Of a stretch of 47,920 nt of DNA, positions 1 to 8,605 are shown piece by piece. A program made the translations under genes and the position numbers. Every line of letters starts with the position of its first letter. Within the stretch, counting starts at the first letter, position 1. The DNA comes from a bacterium. GTDB lineage: Bacteria; Cyanobacteriota; Vampirovibrionia; Gastranaerophilales; Gastranaerophilaceae. Below the pieces are notes generated by a model. That model was given only the letters and a program-made list of their open reading frames with translations, searched no databases and was not told where the DNA came from. The stretch is from positions 1 to 47,920 of the forward strand of contig JAGBXP010000007.1 of the NCBI GenBank assembly GCA_017629215.1, read 5' to 3'.

Positions 1-492
1 CCAAGCTGGAGCACAAGATAAATCAATCATGCTCATAACAGTTTTTAAGTAGTCGTTGCTTTTTGATCTAACTGTAATTACATCGCCTGCTTTAACTAAA
101 TATGATGGAATATCTACTTTTTTACCGTTAACTAGAACGTGTCCGTGGTTAACAATTTGTCTTGATTGTTTTCTAGTAATACCAAAACCTGCTCTGAATA
201 AAATATTGTCAAGTCTTGATTCAAGAAGTTGAAGAAGAATTGTACCAGTAACGCCTTTTCTTCTTGCTGCTTCATGATAATATTTAGCAAATTGTTTTTC
301 ACTTACTAAATATGTATATCTTATTTTTTGTTTTTCTGCTAAATGTAAAGCATATTCAGAAAGTTTTTTTCTTACTGCACCATGTTGACCAGAAGCAGTT
401 TGTCTCATTGAAGAAGTTAATTTTCTATTAGAGATATCTTTAACTTTCTTGTTTCTGAATAATTTATTAGTTGGTCCTGTATATCTTGCCAT
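1..492 (-). CDS. rpsD: 30S ribosomal protein S4, 3' end outside window
   Basis: S4 is a primary 16S rRNA-binding protein that nucleates assembly of the small subunit body and is often the translational repressor of its operon. The frame opens at an ATG at 490-492 ([14 protein letters not shown]) and stays open to base 1, giving 164 codons of the usual ~200. The S4 RNA-binding domain is clear ([18 protein letters not shown], then [20 protein letters not shown]). The N-terminus has no four-cysteine zinc knuckle, so this is the zinc-free form. It is the last visible gene of the infA-rpmJ-rpsM-rpsK-rpsD run. Only truncation by the window is odd. Confidence 0.97.
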   Translation of the reverse strand, partial: MARYTGPTNKLFRNKKVKDISNRKLTSSMRQTASGQHGAVRKKLSEYALHLAEKQKIRYTYLVSEKQFAKYYHEAARRKGVTGTILLQLLESRLDNILFRAGFGITRKQSRQIVNHGHVLVNGKKVDIPSYLVKAGDVITVRSKSNDYLKTVMSMIDLSCAPAW

Positions 493-619
493 TTTATTTT
501 CTCCTTTACTTTTATCGGGCATCTATGGTTTACTCTTTTGGCGAAGTGTAAGCCCCGACTATTTACATACGTTACTCGTGATTAGAGATTGATGAACCGT
601 TCAATACGATTCATAACCA

Positions 620-1006
620 TTAAACACGTCTTTTCTTAGGTGGACGGCAACCGTTATGAGGAATTGGTGTTACGTCCTTAATTAATGTAATTTCTAATCC
701 AGCAGATTGAATTGCTCTAATCGCTGTCTCACGTCCTGATCCAGGTCCTTTGATATAAACTTCAACTTTTTTCATACCTTGATCAATAGATTTCTTAGCT
801 ACAGATTCAGCTGCAGATTGAGCTGCGAATGGAGTACCTTTTCTAGCGCCTTTAAAACCAGCAGCACCAGCAGTAGCCCAAGCAATAGCATTACCTTGCA
901 TATCTGTAGAAGTTACAATTGTATTGTTAAAAGTAGATTGAATATGTACAACCCCTTGCAATACATTTTTCTTTTCTTTTTTCTTTGTAGTTTTTGGTCT
1001 TGCCAT
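620..1006 (-). CDS. rpsK: 30S ribosomal protein S11
   Basis: S11 sits on the platform of the 30S subunit and helps form the mRNA exit channel. The 128-residue product is normal length and carries the family core ([39 protein letters not shown]) and the basic C-terminus [13 protein letters not shown]. It lies between rpsM and rpsD, as in most bacteria. A purine-rich Shine-Dalgarno (AAAGGAAAAG) precedes the ATG. The spacer to rpsD (493-619) and to rpsM (1007-1159) are both over 120 bases, long for a ribosomal-protein operon. Confidence 0.97.
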   Translation of the reverse strand: MARPKTTKKKEKKNVLQGVVHIQSTFNNTIVTSTDMQGNAIAWATAGAAGFKGARKGTPFAAQSAAESVAKKSIDQGMKKVEVYIKGPGSGRETAIRAIQSAGLEITLIKDVTPIPHNGCRPPKKRRV

Positions 1007-1097
1007 TTTTCTTTTCCTTTATATTTTATTATTTTATTTCTAGTGTAATGTCTTTCGTGAGCTGCGACCCGTGAAGTGTGAACCGAGCTTATTTTCG

Positions 1098-1125
1098 ATT
1101 CACGATTCACGACTCACAATTCACG
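1098..1125. repeat. four tandem 7-bp units between rpsM and rpsK
   Basis: Units ATTCACG, ATTCACG, ACTCACA and ATTCACG lie head to tail in the rpsM-rpsK spacer. The complementary motif CGTGAA occurs just upstream near 1069, so the transcript could fold. No function is evident. Confidence 0.6.
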
Positions 1126-1159
1126 GATTTTGGATTGCTAATCGCGAATCAAAATCTAC

Positions 1160-1528
1160 TTACTTTTTCTTACCAGCGATAGGTCCAGTCTTTTTACCAC
1201 GTCTAGTTCTTGCGTTAGTTTTTGTTCTTTGACCTCTGCAAGGTAAACCTCTTTTGTGTCTCATACCTCTATAAGAGTTAATTTCTTGTAGACGCTTAAT
1301 GTTCATTGCAACTTCACGTCTCAAATCACCTTCGATATTATATTCAGTTAATGCATTACGCAATTCTCTAATATCGTCTTCTGTTAAATCATCTGTTCTT
1401 AAGTCTGGAGAAATACCAGTTTTCTCAAGAATTTTTGCAGCTCTAGCAGGTCCTATACCATAAATGTATGTAAGAGCTACTTCTAATCTTTTGTTACGAG
1501 GTAAGTCTACCCCTACTAATCTTGCCAT
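1160..1528 (-). CDS. rpsM: 30S ribosomal protein S13
   Basis: S13 lies in the 30S head, contacts the 50S subunit through bridges B1a/B1b and touches P-site tRNA. The 122-residue product has the helix-two-turn-helix N-terminal region ([24 protein letters not shown]) and the arginine-rich tail [14 protein letters not shown] ending in AGKKK. Length is typical. It resembles cyanobacterial S13 in its N-terminus and tail. It is cotranscribed with rpmJ upstream, with a ~168-base spacer that holds short CGCTTCGC-like repeats. Confidence 0.97.
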   Translation of the reverse strand: MARLVGVDLPRNKRLEVALTYIYGIGPARAAKILEKTGISPDLRTDDLTEDDIRELRNALTEYNIEGDLRREVAMNIKRLQEINSYRGMRHKRGLPCRGQRTKTNARTRRGKKTGPIAGKKK

Positions 1529-1696
1529 GTTTTCTTTCCTTTATTTTCTTTGTACTAATACTTTTTAAACCTTGTATTAGATTTTTGCTTCACGCTTCGC
1601 AATCATTCACTTTGTTTTGCTTTGCAAAAGTATCGCTCATTTTGCGTCGCATTACCTCGGCATTCCCTCGCTTAGCTCGGTTAGCCTACGCAAAAT

Positions 1697-1810
1697 CTAA
1701 CCTTGTCTTTGTTTATGTTTTGGATTTTCACAAATTACTGCAACTCTGCCTTTTCTTTTAATAACTTTGCATTTGTCGCACATAGGTTTTACTGATGATC
1801 TTGTTTTCAT
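1697..1810 (-). CDS. rpmJ: 50S ribosomal protein L36
   Basis: This 37-residue zinc-ribbon protein of the large subunit begins [20 protein letters not shown] and ends NPKHKQRQG. The ligands C11, C14, C27 and H32 are all present, so it is the zinc-binding (C+) form. The ATG is at 1808-1810 and the TAG at 1697-1699. It lies between infA and rpsM in the standard order. Confidence 0.95.
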   Translation of the reverse strand: MKTRSSVKPMCDKCKVIKRKGRVAVICENPKHKQRQG

Positions 1811-1856
1811 TTTGTTTTTCCTTTGCTTATATTACTACTACTTATATTCTTTTATC

Positions 1857-2072
1857 TTATTTAAGTCTGAATGTAATTCTACCTTTTGTTAAATCATAAG
1901 GTGTCATTTCAACCTTCACCCTATCGCCTGGAAGAATACGAATAAAGTTCTTCCTGATTTTACCCGAGATATGTGCCAATATTTCATGTCCATTTTCGAG
2001 CTTCACCCTGAACATTGCATTTGGCATTGACTCTAAGATAGTACCTTCTATTTCAATTACATCTTTTGCCAT
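1857..2072 (-). CDS. infA: translation initiation factor IF-1
   Basis: IF-1 binds the A site of the 30S subunit and supports IF-2 and IF-3 during initiation. The 71-residue product is a single OB fold of the standard length ([20 protein letters not shown], then [17 protein letters not shown] and the end GRITFRLK). It is the first gene of the visible ribosomal operon and has its own upstream promoter. Confidence 0.97.
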   Translation of the reverse strand: MAKDVIEIEGTILESMPNAMFRVKLENGHEILAHISGKIRKNFIRILPGDRVKVEMTPYDLTKGRITFRLK

Positions 2073-2127
2073 TTATTTTCCTCTATTTTCGGCTTTCAAT
2101 TTAACGCATAATACTGCATCTTATTTA

Positions 2128-2155
2128 ATAATATTTGCTAAATTTCTGTTTGCAA
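2128..2155 (-). promoter_or_regulatory. sigma70-type promoter for infA and the ribosomal genes
   Basis: On the minus strand TTGCAA (2150-2155) and TATTAT (2128-2133) are separated by 16 bases, about 55 bases upstream of the infA ATG. Confidence 0.6.
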
Positions 2156-2342
2156 GCGTTTTTATTAGATTTTAGGGTAATATGTAAAATTTTGTAAACG
2201 ATTGTTTTTATAATATTTAGTTTCATACAACAAATTATAGAGGTTTACTCAATGCATGTTAAATCACCAATTATAAAGCGATTATTTGAATATTTATATC
2301 AAATCTTTAATATTATTTTATTAAAAAAACAATCAAATTGAA

Positions 2343-2912
2343 TTATTGCAAAGTCGCTAAATATTCAAGAACTTTTTTTAATGCCTTGCCACGATGAGAT
2401 ATTTTGTTTTTCATCTCCTCGCTTACTTCTGCCATCGTTTGATTTAGCCCATCCACTAGAAAAATTGGATCATAACCAAACCCATTCACACCACGCTGTT
2501 CTGTGATTATTGAACCTTCGCATACTCCTAGATAAGAAAATGCAACCTCGCCATCAGGATTAATTAGTGTCATTGCACATTTAAACCTTGCCGTTCTATT
2601 TTTCAGAGATTTCATCTCCGTTAATACTCTATCAATCCTTGCTTGTGGAGTATCTGCATATCTTGCAGAATGTATACCAGGAGCTCCATTAAGAGAATCT
2701 ATACAAAGACCAGAGTCATCAGCTAACACCCAGTTTCTTGATAATTTCCAAGCCTCTCGAGCTTTTATTAAAGAATTTTCCTCAAAAGTCTTACCATCTT
2801 CTACTGGATCAAAATCATCAGGTGGTAAAACAAATTCAATATCCAAACCTTCCACCAACAAATTAATTTCCTTAACCTTATGAGAATTAGATGTTGCTAA
2901 AACTATTTTCAT
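2343..2912 (-). CDS. rdgB: XTP/dITP pyrophosphatase (RdgB/HAM1 family)
   Basis: This enzyme hydrolyses non-canonical purine triphosphates (dITP, XTP) to monophosphates and pyrophosphate, keeping deaminated bases out of DNA and RNA. The 189-residue product has the family signature start KIVLATSNSHKVKEI, the central LADDSGLCIDSLNGAPGIHSARYA and the GFGYDPIFLV loop, all catalytic or substrate-binding regions. Length is typical. It is downstream of hpf, separated by a good terminator, so it probably depends on readthrough or its own promoter. Confidence 0.95.
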   Translation of the reverse strand: MKIVLATSNSHKVKEINLLVEGLDIEFVLPPDDFDPVEDGKTFEENSLIKAREAWKLSRNWVLADDSGLCIDSLNGAPGIHSARYADTPQARIDRVLTEMKSLKNRTARFKCAMTLINPDGEVAFSYLGVCEGSIITEQRGVNGFGYDPIFLVDGLNQTMAEVSEEMKNKISHRGKALKKVLEYLATLQ

Positions 2913-2930
2913 TACTTATTTCCTCTTTCT

Positions 2931-2968
2931 AAAAAAGTTCCGTCGATTAATAAAACCAACGGAACCTT
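2931..2968 (-). terminator. rho-independent terminator after hpf
   Basis: On the minus strand GTTCCGT (2959-2965) pairs with ACGGAAC (2937-2943), and six T residues follow. Confidence 0.85.
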
Positions 2969-3015
2969 CTGTAAATTGACATAACCATTTAATAAAATGG
3001 GAAACTCCCTATTTA

Positions 3016-3384
3016 TTAACTTTCTATAACTTCTTCAGATTCTACTGTTTCTTCAACCTCTGGCGTACGAATTGAAGTCTTGTCTGATCCTAAAGCTTTG
3101 TCTTTAAATTTTTTAACTTGTCTTGCAGTTTTTTCAGCAAGTAAATCTATGCTTTCGTACATAGAATCAGCAGATTCTTCACATCGAATAACTCCAGAAT
3201 TAGTCTTACAAGACACTTCGGCAATATGCTTACCAGAAGCAGCTGGGTTTTTAATTACAGAAAGAACTACATCAATGCCAGTGATTTGATCATAATACTC
3301 AGCAACCTTGCCGACTTTTTCTTTCACATAAGCTTTAATAGCATCTGTAATTTCAATGTTTTTTCCTGTTACGTGTATATACAT
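3016..3384 (-). CDS. hpf: ribosome hibernation promoting factor (short form)
   Basis: HPF/YfiA proteins bind the 30S decoding centre in stationary phase and silence ribosomes. The 122-residue product matches the S30AE domain (MYIHVTGKNIEITDAIKAYV, then VVLSVIKNP, SADSMYESIDLLAEKTARQV). It lacks the C-terminal dimerisation domain of long HPF, so it is the short form, with an acidic Glu-rich tail. An AGGAGG Shine-Dalgarno precedes the ATG, and a promoter lies at 3412-3440. Confidence 0.9.
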   Translation of the reverse strand: MYIHVTGKNIEITDAIKAYVKEKVGKVAEYYDQITGIDVVLSVIKNPAASGKHIAEVSCKTNSGVIRCEESADSMYESIDLLAEKTARQVKKFKDKALGSDKTSIRTPEVEETVESEEVIES

Positions 3385-3411
3385 TTACACCTCCTAATGC
3401 CTACCAATATA

Positions 3412-3440
3412 ATTATACACTATTCTAGAGCTTTTTTAAA
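3412..3440 (-). promoter_or_regulatory. promoter for hpf
   Basis: On the minus strand TTTAAA (3435-3440) and TATAAT (3412-3417) are spaced by 17 bases. The -35 overlaps the last codons of the upstream small gene. Confidence 0.6.
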
Positions 3441-3660
3441 GAGTTTGTTCTAAAACTTGTGGTAATTCTACATTAGGTGTGCCTATTGTTCTAACCAATT
3501 CTAAAACAGCTGCCTTCATTTGACATTTTTGCGCTGTAGCACTAAAGAAATCACTATAGAAACAACCTTCACAGTTGCAACCTCTTTTATAACATTCTAA
3601 AGCTGTTGGAGTCCATCTCTTAACAGCAATAGCTCTTCCCATATCACGACTTTTAAACAC
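3436..3660 (-). CDS. small conserved Cys-rich protein of unknown function
   Basis: The 74-residue protein has a compact cysteine cluster (CYKRGCNCEGCFYSDFF, then a lone Cys in AQKCQMKAAV) followed by VLELVRTIGTP. Five cysteines in ~25 residues suggest a zinc or iron-sulfur site. I recall similar short proteins (WTPTA-ECYKRGC, QMK, LVR-G-P) in clostridia, but no named function. The GTG at 3658-3660 is chosen because GGAGGA lies six bases upstream. The internal ATG six codons later has no such site. A strong promoter and a hairpin leader precede it. Confidence 0.8.
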   Translation of the reverse strand: MFKSRDMGRAIAVKRWTPTALECYKRGCNCEGCFYSDFFSATAQKCQMKAAVLELVRTIGTPNVELPQVLEQTL

Positions 3661-3743
3661 TTACTCCTCCAAGCAACAAAATGCTGCTATTTACTTTCTA
3701 TAAAACTTCCCCAAATCCGATAGGATTTTTCAACTATATTATT

Positions 3744-3771
3744 ATTATATTGACTGAGAGAGCTTTTTCAA
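3744..3771 (-). promoter_or_regulatory. promoter for the small Cys-rich gene
   Basis: On the minus strand TTGAAA (3766-3771), a 16-base spacer and TATAAT (3744-3749). The ~75-base leader contains an AAATCC...GGATTT hairpin near 3716-3731. Confidence 0.65.
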
Positions 3772-3848
3772 GCCATTAAAACATAATTGTAAACACTTTT
3801 TTACATATATCAAAACCCTACATTCTACTAACTTTAAGCATAATTAAA

Positions 3849-3924
3849 CATGGCAAATACCCATGCTTACATGACTTAAAGTGAAACAAAACATGAAAAC
3901 CCATGCTGTTTGCATGTTTGCATG
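3849..3924. repeat. cluster of seven CATG palindromes downstream of ribD
   Basis: Seven CATG tetranucleotides occur within 76 bases. They include two CCATGCT units and TGCATGTTTGCATG. The 3661-4006 interval has no gene. Besides this cluster it holds only the promoter and leader of the small Cys-rich gene. Confidence 0.5.
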
Positions 3925-4006
3925 AAGTTAGATATTTATTAAGTTTTGTAAAAATGTTGGCATGGTCTTTAATTTTACATAATTTCGTCTAAAAATTTAA
4001 AGCTTT

Positions 4007-5029
4007 CTATCTTAGAAACTCGCTAACTACATTCAAATATTTAACTAATAAATCATCCTCAATAATTTTTGTTTCATATATCTTAAAAAGCTTAGCGTCT
4101 TGTATTCTCAACACATCATCTCCATCAAAACAGCTTTTAGCAGTATTGTCATTAACAATTTTAGGAGCAATAAACTGGTAAATTTCATCAATCAAATTTT
4201 CTTTAAGAAAAGCTCCTGCTAATATTCCACCGCATTCAACAAACACAGAATTAATTCCTCTATTTTTATATAGATATCTGAGTAAAGCTTTTAAATCTAT
4301 ATTTCCATCTTTTAGAGACGTATTTTCTTTCGTTGCAATATAAAAATTTCCCTGCTTTAAAATATTCGCAGTTTCGAGTATCCGAGAGTCTTTATCCAAT
4401 ATACACTTGAATTTATGCTCCATTGTTGGATTATCAGCTATGATTGTGTTAGACGATGTCAAAATACAATCAAATTCAGCACGCATTTTATATACTTCTT
4501 TTCTTGAATTATCGCAAGTAATCCATTTAGAATCACCCGTTCTCGTAGCAATCTTACCATCCATCGTCGTTGCCGTCTTTAAAACCACATAAGGTAATTC
4601 TTCTTTTAGATTTTTAATAAAAACTCTATTCAAAAACTTTGCTTCTTTCTCTAAGACGCCCTCAACAATTTCAATACCAGCATTTTTAAGCCTTGTAATT
4701 CCATCAACCTTCGGATTTACATCACGCATTGCTATTACAACTTTTTTTATTTTTTTTTCAATAATCAAATCAACACAAGGTGGAGTCTTGCCAAAATGAG
4801 AGCAAGGCTCTAAATTAACATATAAAGTTCCACCCTCAGCTTCATTATTTTTCAGTTTTAACAAAGCATCTCTTTCAGCATGATTCTCACCATATCTTTG
4901 ATGATACCCTTCTGAAACAACATTCCCTAATTTATCTAAAACAACGCAACCAACCATCGGATTTGGCGCAGTAAAACCTTTTCCTTTTAGTGCTAGTTGA
5001 AAACATCTTTTCATATATTTTTCGTGCAT
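4007..5029 (-). CDS. ribD: bifunctional riboflavin biosynthesis deaminase/reductase
   Basis: RibD deaminates the pyrimidine product of GTP cyclohydrolase II and then reduces its ribosyl side chain with NADPH. Residues ~1-145 are the cytidine-deaminase-like domain with zinc ligands H50 (HAE, E52 catalytic), C76 and C85 (PCSHFGKTPPC). Residues ~146-340 are the RibC/DHFR-like reductase (TTMDGKIATRTGDSKWI). The 340-residue length is slightly short but complete. No other riboflavin gene or FMN riboswitch is seen nearby, so it stands alone. Confidence 0.93.
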   Translation of the reverse strand: MHEKYMKRCFQLALKGKGFTAPNPMVGCVVLDKLGNVVSEGYHQRYGENHAERDALLKLKNNEAEGGTLYVNLEPCSHFGKTPPCVDLIIEKKIKKVVIAMRDVNPKVDGITRLKNAGIEIVEGVLEKEAKFLNRVFIKNLKEELPYVVLKTATTMDGKIATRTGDSKWITCDNSRKEVYKMRAEFDCILTSSNTIIADNPTMEHKFKCILDKDSRILETANILKQGNFYIATKENTSLKDGNIDLKALLRYLYKNRGINSVFVECGGILAGAFLKENLIDEIYQFIAPKIVNDNTAKSCFDGDDVLRIQDAKLFKIYETKIIEDDLLVKYLNVVSEFLR

Positions 5030-5132
5030 AAGGATATTATAGCCAAAAATAACATATTAGAATAGGTGGAAAAAGTTATCTAGATGTATTATTATATTAA
5101 TGAAAATATTGAATAATACCCGAGGGAGAAAT

Positions 5133-7706
5133 ATGCTTAAAAAAATAATTATAATAACAATATTTTGCTGTTTTAATATATCAGTAAACGCTGGAGAAAT
5201 TACTGTTCAAAAATTACCTAATGGTCAAACTCTTGTTGTCAAAGAGGTTAAGGACAATCCGATCGTAACTATAGATACATGGGTAAAAACAGGCTCAATA
5301 GACGAAACCGATTCTAATTCTGGAGTTGCACATTTTTTAGAGCATCTGTTCTTTAAAGGAACCCAAAAACATCCTGCAGGAGAGTTCGATCAAATACTAG
5401 AAGCAAAAGGTGCAATTATAAACGCTGGAACAAGCAAAGATTTCACACACTATTACATCACCATACCATCCCAATTTTTTGATATTGCGCTAAATTTACA
5501 TTCTGATATGCTTACAAACCCTCAAATTCCGAGAAAAGAACTTGAAAAAGAACGCAAAGTTGTTCTTGAAGAGATATCAAAAGATTTAAACACTCCTTCG
5601 AAAAAAGTTTATAATAATCTAAATGAAATGATGTATTCTCATCATCCATATAAACGCAAAGTTATAGGCTCTGCTAATGTAATATCAACTATTAGACGCG
5701 AAGAAATCCTAGATTTCTTCAATAATCACTATTCTCCAACACAAATGATTACTGTTATTGTTGGGAATATTAATACTGATAATGTTATTGAAAAAGTTTC
5801 CAAAGCTTTTGCTTCTGATTACAAAAAACCTATAAAAAAATGTTATAAAAAAGAACTTCCGTTATTTACACAAAAGCGAAAAATAGAATACACAGAAGCT
5901 CAAGCTGGATACATGATGATTGGTTTTAGAGGTGCAAGCATTTGCGAAAATGACATCTACGCATTAGATTTACTTGAAAAAATACTCGGCAACGGAAAAT
6001 CCTCTAGATTATATAAAAATGTTAAAGATCAAAAAGGTCTTGCTTATTCAATATCAGCTAACAATTTGAACTTAAAAGACGATGGTATCTTTTTTATTAG
6101 CGCAAACTACTCTCCTTCAAATATTGAAAAACTAGAAAAATCTATTTTTGATGAAATAAAAAATATACAAAAATATGGCATCACTGAAGAAGAATTAGAA
6201 GTAGCAAAAAAAATAATTGAACAAGATACATATTATTCTCGAGAAACTACATCTAACATATCTTCAGAAATTGGATATATTATGACTCTAACAGGATCAC
6301 TAGATTTATATGAAAACTACATTGAAAACATTAAAAAGGTTTCATTGACTGACATAAAACGAGTTGCGAACAAATATTTAGGTATAAATAAATCAGCTGT
6401 GTCAATTGTACTACCTAAAAAAACAGAAATAACAGAGGCAAAAGCAAGAACTCAACATTATGCTCAAAAAGTTTCAAATTCAAACGGCATAGAAAAATTT
6501 ACGCTTGATAACAACTCTACTTTGCTAATCAATAATCATAACAACAATGATATTATTGCTATTAGCATAATTGCAAAAGGTGGACAATTTTTAGAAAACA
6601 GAATTGGGGAAGGTACACTCACTGCTGAAACAATGTTAAAAGGTACAAAAAAGTATTCATCACAAGAACTCGCGCAGTTAATGGAAGAAAACGGGATTAA
6701 AATAAAACCTCAATGTGGCGAGGACTATTTTAAAATAGATTTACAAACAACAACCTCTCAAGTAGATTTATCTCTTGAAATACTAAATGAAATATTAAAT
6801 TATTCATTATTTGAGGACTATGAAATTGAAAAAAGTCGCACAGAAATCTTAAACAAAATTCGTCAACGTAAAGATGTTCCAATGAACATAGCTCTTGATG
6901 AATTTAAAACATTGATTTTTGAAAACAGCGTATACTCACATTCAAATAATGTACTTGAAAAAACATTACCACAAATTACAAAAGAAAATGTTATTAGTTA
7001 TTATAATAAAATATTTGATTCTAAAAATGTTATAATCTCTATAAATGGAAATGTTAATAAAGATACCGTTATTAACTCCTTTGGAGAGATTTTAAAAGAT
7101 AAAAAACAGCCTAAATTTAATTATTCTAATTATAAAATTACAAATTTAACAAAACATAAAACCTCAACAAAAATTATAAATGATTTACAAACAGCTTGGC
7201 TATTTATGGGCTGGCAAACCAGTGGTGTTAACAATAAAAACGACTATGTAACTTTAAAAATAATTAACACAATACTTGGTGGTGGAATAAGTAGTAGAAT
7301 TTATAAAAACCTTAGAGAACAAGAAGGCCTAGCGTATCAACTAGGATCTAGCTACACTCCCAAAATGCTAGGAGGCTCCTTTCTTGTATACATTGGTAGC
7401 AACCCTAGTACAATAGAATATTCAAAAAATAAATTATTAAAAGAGATTGAACGATTAAAAATGGAATTTGTATCTGATACAGAATTAGAATACGCAAAGA
7501 ACAGACTTAAAGGAGGACTTATACTAGAAATGGAAACAAATTCAAAAAAAGCTTCAAACATCGGATTGTTTGAGACATCAGGTTTTGGATATGATTTCCT
7601 TAAAGAATATGTTGACATGATAGAAAAAGTTTCAGCCTCAGATATTATAAGAGTTGCAAATAAATATTTTAATAATGTTTATATAGAATCAACAGTAAAA
7701 AAATAA
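5133..7706 (+). CDS. exported two-domain M16 zinc peptidase
   Basis: This is a pitrilysin/processing-peptidase family protein of 857 residues. It begins with a signal peptide (KKIIIITIFCCFNISVNA). The N-terminal M16 half has the inverted zinc motif HFLEH (residues 67-71) and the downstream glutamate in VVLEEI (~147), then SSRLYKNVKDQKGLAYS. The C-terminal half (~450-857) has the M16C fold (GGGISSRIYKNLREQEGLAYQ) but no HxxEH, as usual for the non-catalytic partner. Both halves fused in one chain probably form the closed peptidase clamshell in the periplasm. The ATG at 5133 is preferred over an in-frame ATG at 5100 because GAGGGAG lies just upstream. Confidence 0.9.
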   Translation: MLKKIIIITIFCCFNISVNAGEITVQKLPNGQTLVVKEVKDNPIVTIDTWVKTGSIDETDSNSGVAHFLEHLFFKGTQKHPAGEFDQILEAKGAIINAGTSKDFTHYYITIPSQFFDIALNLHSDMLTNPQIPRKELEKERKVVLEEISKDLNTPSKKVYNNLNEMMYSHHPYKRKVIGSANVISTIRREEILDFFNNHYSPTQMITVIVGNINTDNVIEKVSKAFASDYKKPIKKCYKKELPLFTQKRKIEYTEAQAGYMMIGFRGASICENDIYALDLLEKILGNGKSSRLYKNVKDQKGLAYSISANNLNLKDDGIFFISANYSPSNIEKLEKSIFDEIKNIQKYGITEEELEVAKKIIEQDTYYSRETTSNISSEIGYIMTLTGSLDLYENYIENIKKVSLTDIKRVANKYLGINKSAVSIVLPKKTEITEAKARTQHYAQKVSNSNGIEKFTLDNNSTLLINNHNNNDIIAISIIAKGGQFLENRIGEGTLTAETMLKGTKKYSSQELAQLMEENGIKIKPQCGEDYFKIDLQTTTSQVDLSLEILNEILNYSLFEDYEIEKSRTEILNKIRQRKDVPMNIALDEFKTLIFENSVYSHSNNVLEKTLPQITKENVISYYNKIFDSKNVIISINGNVNKDTVINSFGEILKDKKQPKFNYSNYKITNLTKHKTSTKIINDLQTAWLFMGWQTSGVNNKNDYVTLKIINTILGGGISSRIYKNLREQEGLAYQLGSSYTPKMLGGSFLVYIGSNPSTIEYSKNKLLKEIERLKMEFVSDTELEYAKNRLKGGLILEMETNSKKASNIGLFETSGFGYDFLKEYVDMIEKVSASDIIRVANKYFNNVYIESTVKK

Positions 7707-7815
7707 TTTATAGCAGAATAGTTGTTTATAAAGAAATAAAACAAATACTTGCAAAAAAAAGTTGATGTGTTATTTTAAATAAGTGAGGTGCGTAGCACAA
7801 GTGGCATAAAACCAA

Positions 7816-7835
7816 TATGCGTCTGTAGCTCAGCT
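7816..7835 (+). repeat. 20-nt copy of the tRNA-Arg 5' end
   Basis: TATGCGTCTGTAGCTCAGCT recurs 55 bases downstream at 7871-7890 as the start of the intact tRNA. The copy stops within the D loop. A TTGACA follows at 7847-7852 between the two copies. Confidence 0.8.
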
Positions 7836-7873
7836 AAAACAAAAAATTGACAATTAAATAAATAACAAGATAT

Positions 7874-7947
7874 GCGTCTGTAGCTCAGCTGGATAGAGCA
7901 TCTGCCTTCTAAGCAGAGGGTCCCGCGTTCGAATCGCGGCAGGCGTA
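7874..7947 (+). tRNA. tRNA-Arg (anticodon TCT)
   Basis: A cloverleaf can be drawn: acceptor GCGTCTG with CAGGCGT, D stem GCTC/GAGC, anticodon stem TCTGC/GCAGA around CTTCTAA, T stem CCGCG/CGCGG around TTCGAAT. The anticodon TCT reads AGA/AGG. The first acceptor pair is G-U. CCA is not encoded. A strong terminator follows directly. Confidence 0.93.
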
Positions 7948-7956
7948 TTTTTAAAT

Positions 7957-7985
7957 AAAAAGAGCCACTCAAGTGGCTCTTTTCT
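7957..7985 (+). terminator. terminator after tRNA-Arg
   Basis: AGAGCCACT and AGTGGCTCT form a 9-bp stem with a two-base loop, followed by a T run. Confidence 0.85.
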
Positions 7986-8057
7986 TGTATTTACAATGGT
8001 TTTGAGTGTTCTACTAAAGAATTTTTACGATTTTTACGCAATTATCATAAAAACAGT

Positions 8058-8084
8058 AAAAGCCACTATATAAGTGGCTTTTCA
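8058..8084 (+). terminator. second terminator-like hairpin, a near copy of the first
   Basis: AAAAGCCACT (8058-8067) pairs with AGTGGCTTTT (8073-8082). Each of the two hairpins is followed by GTGTTCTACTAAA, so hairpin and flank appear duplicated in tandem. Confidence 0.6.
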
Positions 8085-8221
8085 AGTGTTCTACTAAAAA
8101 TGAGTTATTATTTAATATTTTGCTTTATAAACTCAACAATCTCATCAATATTATTTTTATCTTGTTGAGCAAAATAAAAAAAACCAAACAACTTTTTTTA
8201 TTAAAACAAAAGGAGAAAACT

Positions 8222-8482
8222 ATGGACGTTGAGAACATTGAAAAACGAATTCAAGAAGAAAAAAACAGGCATCAGAGGGAGTTAAACAGTTTAAGAGAAA
8301 GACGATGTGCAGAAGACAGACATTATCAACGTCAAATGGAATATTTGCAGGGACAAATGAAACAAGCTAGAGAAAGACAAAAAGCTGCAAATGAAAAATT
8401 AATGGAAGCTTTTAGAAAAAATGATGAGTTATTAGAAAAATTAGAAAGACTTCTTAGAAAAGCTAGTGAGGAATACAAATAA
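8222..8482 (+). CDS. small coiled-coil protein, unknown function
   Basis: The 86-residue product is highly charged and probably all helix: RIQEEKNRHQRELNSLRER, then QRQMEYLQGQMKQARERQK, with leucine heptads near the end (LLEKLERLLRKA). No signal or membrane segment. The ATG at 8222 is chosen over the longer frame (from 8120) because AGGAGA lies eight bases upstream. It is a single gene closed by a 13-bp-stem terminator. No family is recognised. Confidence 0.75.
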   Translation: MDVENIEKRIQEEKNRHQRELNSLRERRCAEDRHYQRQMEYLQGQMKQARERQKAANEKLMEAFRKNDELLEKLERLLRKASEEYK

Positions 8483-8505
8483 TATTCGTGGTTTAACCTT
8501 TATGT

Positions 8506-8543
8506 ACATAAGAGCTGAGAAATATCAGTTCTTATGTTTTTTT
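8506..8543 (+). terminator. terminator after the coiled-coil gene
   Basis: ACATAAGAGCTGA (8506-8518) pairs with TCAGTTCTTATGT (8525-8537, one G-U), followed by seven T residues. Confidence 0.9.
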
Positions 8544-8605
8544 ATTTAAAATCAATTGTAACGCTTTCTTCACTAACTAATTTTTAATTTTCTAAAAATG
8601 TTTAT

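Noticed and set aside
2252..2341. 29-codon plus-strand ORF (MHVKSPIIKRLFEYLYQ) with GAGG upstream
   Set aside because: Short, AT-rich and without a convincing promoter. It could be a small peptide but chance explains it.
4007..5100. FMN riboswitch ahead of ribD
   Set aside because: Only ~70 bases separate ribD and the M16 gene, and no RFN-element motifs are present.
7775..7972. 65-codon minus-strand ORF
   Set aside because: It is antisense to tRNA-Arg and its 5' copy and has no other support.
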